Source: Betaproteobacteria bacterium (lineage in GTDB: Bacteria; Pseudomonadota; Gammaproteobacteria; Burkholderiales; SG8-39). Taken from it: a stretch of DNA of 45,122 bases. The position numbers were made by a program, and so were the translations under genes. The notes under the pieces are model-generated. The model made no database searches. It was given only the letters and a program-made list of their open reading frames with translations, and was not told where the DNA came from. Of this stretch, positions 41,783 to 45,122 are shown one piece after another. The number at the start of each line of letters is the position of its first letter. The first letter of the stretch is position 1. The stretch spans positions 1 to 45,122 of the forward strand of contig CANJRC010000021.1 in NCBI GenBank assembly GCA_947476535.1, written 5' to 3'.

Positions 41783-43063
41783 CTACAGGCGCCATACTCG
41801 AAATCCGGCACCAGTCAGCGCGTCGCGGTCGAACGCGGACTTGACGTCAATGAATGCGCCTCCCGGGATGAGCTTCGACTTGTACTCCTCCACGGAACGT
41901 GCGATGAACTCAGCGTGGGCTACGCACACCAGCAGTGCGTCGGCACGTGGCAATTGGACCCATGGAACGGGCTTTAGCCCGTATTCGCGCTCGGCGTCGT
42001 CAGGATTTGCCGTCGGATCATGCACGAATACTTCGCAACCATAATCCCGGAGTTCTGCGATGACATCGACGACGCGTGAGTTGCGCAAATCAGGGCAGTT
42101 CTCCTTGAATGTCAGACCAAGCACATTGACCCGAGCGCCGCGGATCGAAGATCCCGCGCGAATCATGGTCTTGATGGTCTGCTCTGCAATGTACTTTCCC
42201 ATTCCATCATTGATGCGTCGTCCCGCAAGAATGACTTGCGGGTGATAGCCGACCATTTCGGCCTTGTGCGTCAGGTAGTAGGGGTCGACCCCGATGCAGT
42301 GGCCACCCACGAGCCCGGGTCGAAACGGGAGGAAGTTCCACTTGGTTCCAGCGGCTTCCAGCACCTCGAGGGTATCCAGTCCCAGCTTGTCAAAAATGAT
42401 CGCGAGTTCATTCATGAGCGCGATATTGAGGTCGCGCTGCGTGTTCTCGATGACCTTGGCAGCTTCGGCCACGGCGATGCTTGATGCGCGGTGTACGCCG
42501 GCGATGACAATGCTTTCGTACAAGGCGGCAATCCGGTCGCAGGTGTCGGTGGTGTCACCCGCAACGATCTTGATGATTTTTGTCAGGGTATGCAGCTTGT
42601 CGCCGGGATTGATCCTTTCGGGCGAGTAGCCGACGTGGAAGTCCTTTTTCCATTTCATCCCGGAGTGTCGCTCCAGGACTGGGACACAGATTTCCTCGGT
42701 CGCGCCGGGATACACCGTGGATTCATAGACCACGATTGTTCCCGGCCGCATATGGCGCCCGACGCTTTTGCTGGCCGATACCAGCGGCCGGAAATCCGGT
42801 TGATGGGCGCTGTCCACGGGTGTTGGTACGGCGATCACGATGATGCTTGCGTCAGCCAGCTGGGTGGGGTCCGTCGTGTATTCGAGCTTGGATGCAGCCC
42901 GGAAAGACGCGACGGGCATTTCCCCGGTTGCATCCACGCCTTGTCGGTAGTCGGTGACCTTGGATTCGGAGAGGTCAAAGCCAATGGTCCTGCGTTGCTT
43001 GCCGAATTCGATGGCGAGCGGCAACCCGACATAGCCCAGTCCGACAACGGCGACGGTTTCCAT
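41783..43063 (-). CDS. tviB: UDP-N-acetylhexosamine 6-dehydrogenase (TviB/WbpO-like)
   Basis: A 426-residue nucleotide-sugar dehydrogenase that oxidises C6 of UDP-GlcNAc or UDP-GalNAc to a uronic acid with two NAD. GLGYVGLP (8-15) binds NAD; GYSPERINPGDK (145-156), ENTQRDLNIALMNELAI (206-222), and GGHCIGVDPYYL (253-264, catalytic Cys256) are the domain signatures. The sequence is closest in motif to Salmonella Vi TviB and Pseudomonas WbpO. Which hexosamine is used is not clear: no UDP-HexNAc 4-epimerase of the TviC/WbpP type is evident in the window. Product may be amidated by the AsnB protein. It is 12 bases after rfbD. Confidence 0.93.
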   Translation of the reverse strand: METVAVVGLGYVGLPLAIEFGKQRRTIGFDLSESKVTDYRQGVDATGEMPVASFRAASKLEYTTDPTQLADASIIVIAVPTPVDSAHQPDFRPLVSASKSVGRHMRPGTIVVYESTVYPGATEEICVPVLERHSGMKWKKDFHVGYSPERINPGDKLHTLTKIIKIVAGDTTDTCDRIAALYESIVIAGVHRASSIAVAEAAKVIENTQRDLNIALMNELAIIFDKLGLDTLEVLEAAGTKWNFLPFRPGLVGGHCIGVDPYYLTHKAEMVGYHPQVILAGRRINDGMGKYIAEQTIKTMIRAGSSIRGARVNVLGLTFKENCPDLRNSRVVDVIAELRDYGCEVFVHDPTANPDDAEREYGLKPVPWVQLPRADALLVCVAHAEFIARSVEEYKSKLIPGGAFIDVKSAFDRDALTGAGFRVWRL

Positions 43064-43075
43064 GCGGGTTCTCCG

Positions 43076-43963
43076 TTAGGCCTTCTGACTGGGAGTTGGT
43101 GCCGTTTGGCGCAGTCCGGTGAGTATTCGCTGTGCCTCGACTCTCCAGTCGGCCAGTGTGATGCCAAATACGCGTGCAAGCTTTGCATTGTCCAGGCAGG
43201 AGTTGCCTGGGCGTTGCGCCGGAGTCGGATACTCACTGGCGGGAATCGGGTGTACGACGGGATAAGGAGGTCCGGATGCCTTCACGATCAGCTCGGCAAA
43301 ATCAAACCAGCTTGCGCGGCCTGCGGCAGTCAGGTGAAAAATGCCATGGTCACCTGACCCTTTGAATAAGGCGTCGACGATAGAAGCCGTCGCATCCGCA
43401 ATTGCTGGTGCCGAGGTCGGCGCGCCAAACTGGTCATTCACGACCCGCAATTCCGGACGCTCGCGCGCAAGCCGCATGATGGTGCGCATGAAATTCTTTC
43501 CGCGTGCGGCATAGACCCAGGCCGTGCGCAGGATGAGGTATCGGCACCCCGCCGATTGTATGGCCTGCTCACCATCGAGCTTCGAACGTCCGTAGACGCT
43601 GAGCGGGTTGGTCTGATCGTCCTCGACATAAGGGCTGGCTTTGTGCCCGTCAAAGACATAGTCCGTCGAATAGTGAATCAGCAACGCATTGCAGCGCTTG
43701 GCTTCCTCAGCCAGAACCTGCGGCCCCTGTTCGTTAATGGCTTGGGCCAGCTCGGGCTCATTTTCGGCCTTATCGACTGCGGTATAGGCTGCGGCATTGA
43801 CGATGATGTCCGGGCGGAACGCCCTGACCGTCGTGCGGATGGCGTCGGATTTCGCAAGATCAAGCCCGGAACGATCCAGCGACGTGACTTCGGCCAGTGG
43901 CGCCAGGGCGCGACTGAGTTCCCAGCCCACCTGGCCGTCACGACCGGTGACGAGGATTTTCAA
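43076..43963 (-). CDS. rfbD: dTDP-4-dehydrorhamnose reductase
   Basis: About 295 residues, the usual RmlD length. GRDGQVG (7-13) binds NADPH, STDYVFDG (99-106) and YGRSK (124-128) are the SDR catalytic motifs, and FGAPTS with RPGNSCLDNAKL follow late in the protein. It performs the final reduction giving dTDP-L-rhamnose. I chose TTG 43963, which overlaps the rfbC stop (TTGA); the upstream in-frame start would fall inside rfbC. Order rfbA-rfbC-rfbD on the leftward strand is a common arrangement. Confidence 0.93.
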   Translation of the reverse strand: MKILVTGRDGQVGWELSRALAPLAEVTSLDRSGLDLAKSDAIRTTVRAFRPDIIVNAAAYTAVDKAENEPELAQAINEQGPQVLAEEAKRCNALLIHYSTDYVFDGHKASPYVEDDQTNPLSVYGRSKLDGEQAIQSAGCRYLILRTAWVYAARGKNFMRTIMRLARERPELRVVNDQFGAPTSAPAIADATASIVDALFKGSGDHGIFHLTAAGRASWFDFAELIVKASGPPYPVVHPIPASEYPTPAQRPGNSCLDNAKLARVFGITLADWRVEAQRILTGLRQTAPTPSQKA

Positions 43964-44502
43964 GCGAAGACCTCCGCATTGCGCAACGGCACCCCGGCAG
44001 CGTCCTTGGCGGACAGGACTGGTGGTGCCTGCAATGGCCATTGGATCCCCAGATCAGGATCGTTCCAGAGGATGCAGCGTTCATGTTGCGGGGCATAGAA
44101 ATCCGTCGTCTTGTACAGGACTTCGGCAATTTCCGATGTGACGCAAAAGCCGTGGGCGAAGCCGATCGGCACCCACAACATGTCGTGCGTATCAGCCGAC
44201 AGCCGGATGACGGCGTGGCGCCCGAAATTCGGCGAGGACTTTCGAATGTCGACCACGACGTCGACGATTTCTCCCGCCACCACGCGCACCAATTTTGCCT
44301 GTGCCTGGTTGATCTGGTAGTGCAATCCTCGTAGCACCCCAACCGCCGAGCGCGAGTGATTATCCTGCACAAAATGGGCCGTGATGCCCGCCGTCTGAAA
44401 AGCCCGTTCGTTCCAGCTCTCGAAGAAAAAGCCGCGGGCGTCACCAAAGACTCGTGGCTCGATCAGTAATACTTCAGGCAGGACTGTCGGGGTGATTTTC
44501 AT
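43960..44502 (-). CDS. rfbC: dTDP-4-dehydrorhamnose 3,5-epimerase
   Basis: A 180-residue cupin, the typical RmlC length. RGLHYQ (58-63) carries the catalytic His61, with the active-site lysine near 70, VLYKTTDFYAP (128-138) holding the tyrosine, and HGFCV (117-121) lining the fold. It epimerises C3 and C5 of dTDP-4-keto-6-deoxyglucose. It starts 17 bases after rfbA and is coupled to rfbD. rfbB (the dehydratase) is not in the window. Confidence 0.95.
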   Translation of the reverse strand: MKITPTVLPEVLLIEPRVFGDARGFFFESWNERAFQTAGITAHFVQDNHSRSAVGVLRGLHYQINQAQAKLVRVVAGEIVDVVVDIRKSSPNFGRHAVIRLSADTHDMLWVPIGFAHGFCVTSEIAEVLYKTTDFYAPQHERCILWNDPDLGIQWPLQAPPVLSAKDAAGVPLRNAEVFA

Positions 44503-44519
44503 GTGCTGGAAACTGTTTC

Positions 44520-45122
44520 CTAGAGCGGATCGGAAAGCAGGGACAAGAGATATTTCCCATACCCGCTCTTGCCGAGGGGGGCTGCAAGCTCGGCCAGTCG
44601 CTCTGCGTCAATGAATCCCTGCCGGTAGGCGATCTCCTCTGGGCAGCAGACCTTCAGCCCCTGGCGCCGCTCCAGAATTTCAATGAACTGGCTGGCCTCC
44701 AGCAGTGATTCATGCGTGCCCGTGTCCAGCCACGCCAGGCCGCGTCCGAAGCTCACCACGTCGAGGGACCCTCGCTCCAGGTAGGTGCGATTGACATCGG
44801 TAATTTCGAGCTCCCCGCGAGCGGAAGGCGCCAGGCCCTTGGCGATAGTCACCACGTCGTTGTCATAGAAGTAGAGTCCGGTTACGGCAAACCGTGACTT
44901 GGGTTTTTCCGGTTTTTCTTCCAGGCTCACGGCGCGGCCCTGGGCATTGAACTCCACCACGCCATAGCGCTGTGGGTCGTTCACCGGATAGGCGAATACC
45001 GTGGCGCCGGTGTTCTTGGCCGCAGCCCGCAACAGGTCGTCGGCCAGGTTGTGCCCGTGAAAGATGTTGTCTCCCAGCACCAGGGCACAGCGATCCTGGC
45101 CGATGAACGATTCGCCAATGAT
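44520..45122 (-). CDS. rfbA: Glucose-1-phosphate thymidylyltransferase, C-terminal part
   Basis: About 200 residues of RmlA are visible; the 5' end lies beyond 45122. The reading frame is open to the window edge and continues upstream of the internal ATG at 45080 ([19 protein letters not shown]), as expected. [46 protein letters not shown] and [14 protein letters not shown] are all RmlA signatures. It activates glucose-1-phosphate with dTTP, the first step to dTDP-L-rhamnose. Gene length compared with the usual about 290 residues shows roughly 90 residues missing. Confidence 0.95.
   Translation of the reverse strand: MIGESFIGQDRCALVLGDNIFHGHNLADDLLRAAAKNTGATVFAYPVNDPQRYGVVEFNAQGRAVSLEEKPEKPKSRFAVTGLYFYDNDVVTIAKGLAPSARGELEITDVNRTYLERGSLDVVSFGRGLAWLDTGTHESLLEASQFIEILERRQGLKVCCPEEIAYRQGFIDAERLAELAAPLGKSGYGKYLLSLLSDPL

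Overview
This window is almost entirely a lipopolysaccharide / surface-glycan biosynthesis island from a high-GC Gram-negative bacterium. Hand-counted lines run from about 53% to 72% GC. The outer-membrane TonB-dependent receptor, the lipid A flippase MsbA, the heptosyltransferase-type enzymes and the dense operon packing fit Proteobacteria. The style of the proteins suggests a betaproteobacterium, but that is an impression, since there is no rRNA or housekeeping marker here. I support 40 protein-coding genes. I see no tRNA, rRNA, CRISPR, insertion sequence or prophage, and no gene-free stretch over 300 bases; the longest is 534-717.

Layout. (1) 1-533 is the tail of a TonB-dependent receptor, followed by two hairpins. 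(2) 718-20923 is a rightward run of 16 genes, mostly joined by 1-4 base stop/start overlaps: a WaaQ-like heptosyltransferase, MsbA, ten further glycosyltransferases (8 GT4, 2 GT9), an O-antigen ligase/polymerase-type membrane protein, an AsnB amidotransferase, a NodU/WapO-type carbamoyltransferase and a methyltransferase. It looks like an LPS core assembly, decoration and ligation operon. (3) 20980-32621 is a leftward run of 10 genes that meets the first operon tail to tail. It holds a WbpV/WreQ-like reductase, the UDP-N-acetyl-L-fucosamine pathway (fnlA-fnlB-fnlC), a WbuB-like transferase, three more glycosyltransferases, a methyltransferase with a zinc ribbon, and a second AsnB. (4) 32694-33824 is a lone rightward membrane acyltransferase. 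(5) 33821-45122 is a second leftward run: a CgeB-like transferase, four consecutive methyltransferase-fold proteins (one of them DUF268), a Wzx-type flippase, and the nucleotide-sugar genes fcl, gmd, tviB, rfbD, rfbC and rfbA (rfbA cut by the window edge).

How it fits together (inference). The leftward genes supply dTDP-L-rhamnose, GDP-L-fucose, a UDP-N-acetylhexosaminuronic acid and UDP-L-FucNAc. Their transferases would build an O-unit that Wzx flips, with amidation (AsnB), methylation and acylation as decorations. The rightward genes would build and modify the core, export lipid A-core through MsbA, and join the glycan through the ligase-like protein. No initiating sugar-phosphate transferase, Wzz, unambiguous Wzy or WbpM-type dehydratase is visible, and rfbB is presumably just past the right edge.

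Most unusual points: the CgeB plus four-methyltransferase cassette; the mix of amidation, carbamoylation, methylation and acylation functions; overlapping divergent promoter candidates at 32636-32691; a possible leaderless gmd start; twin perfect hairpins before the first asnB; an 8-G tract inside a glycosyltransferase; and many non-ATG, stop-coupled starts.
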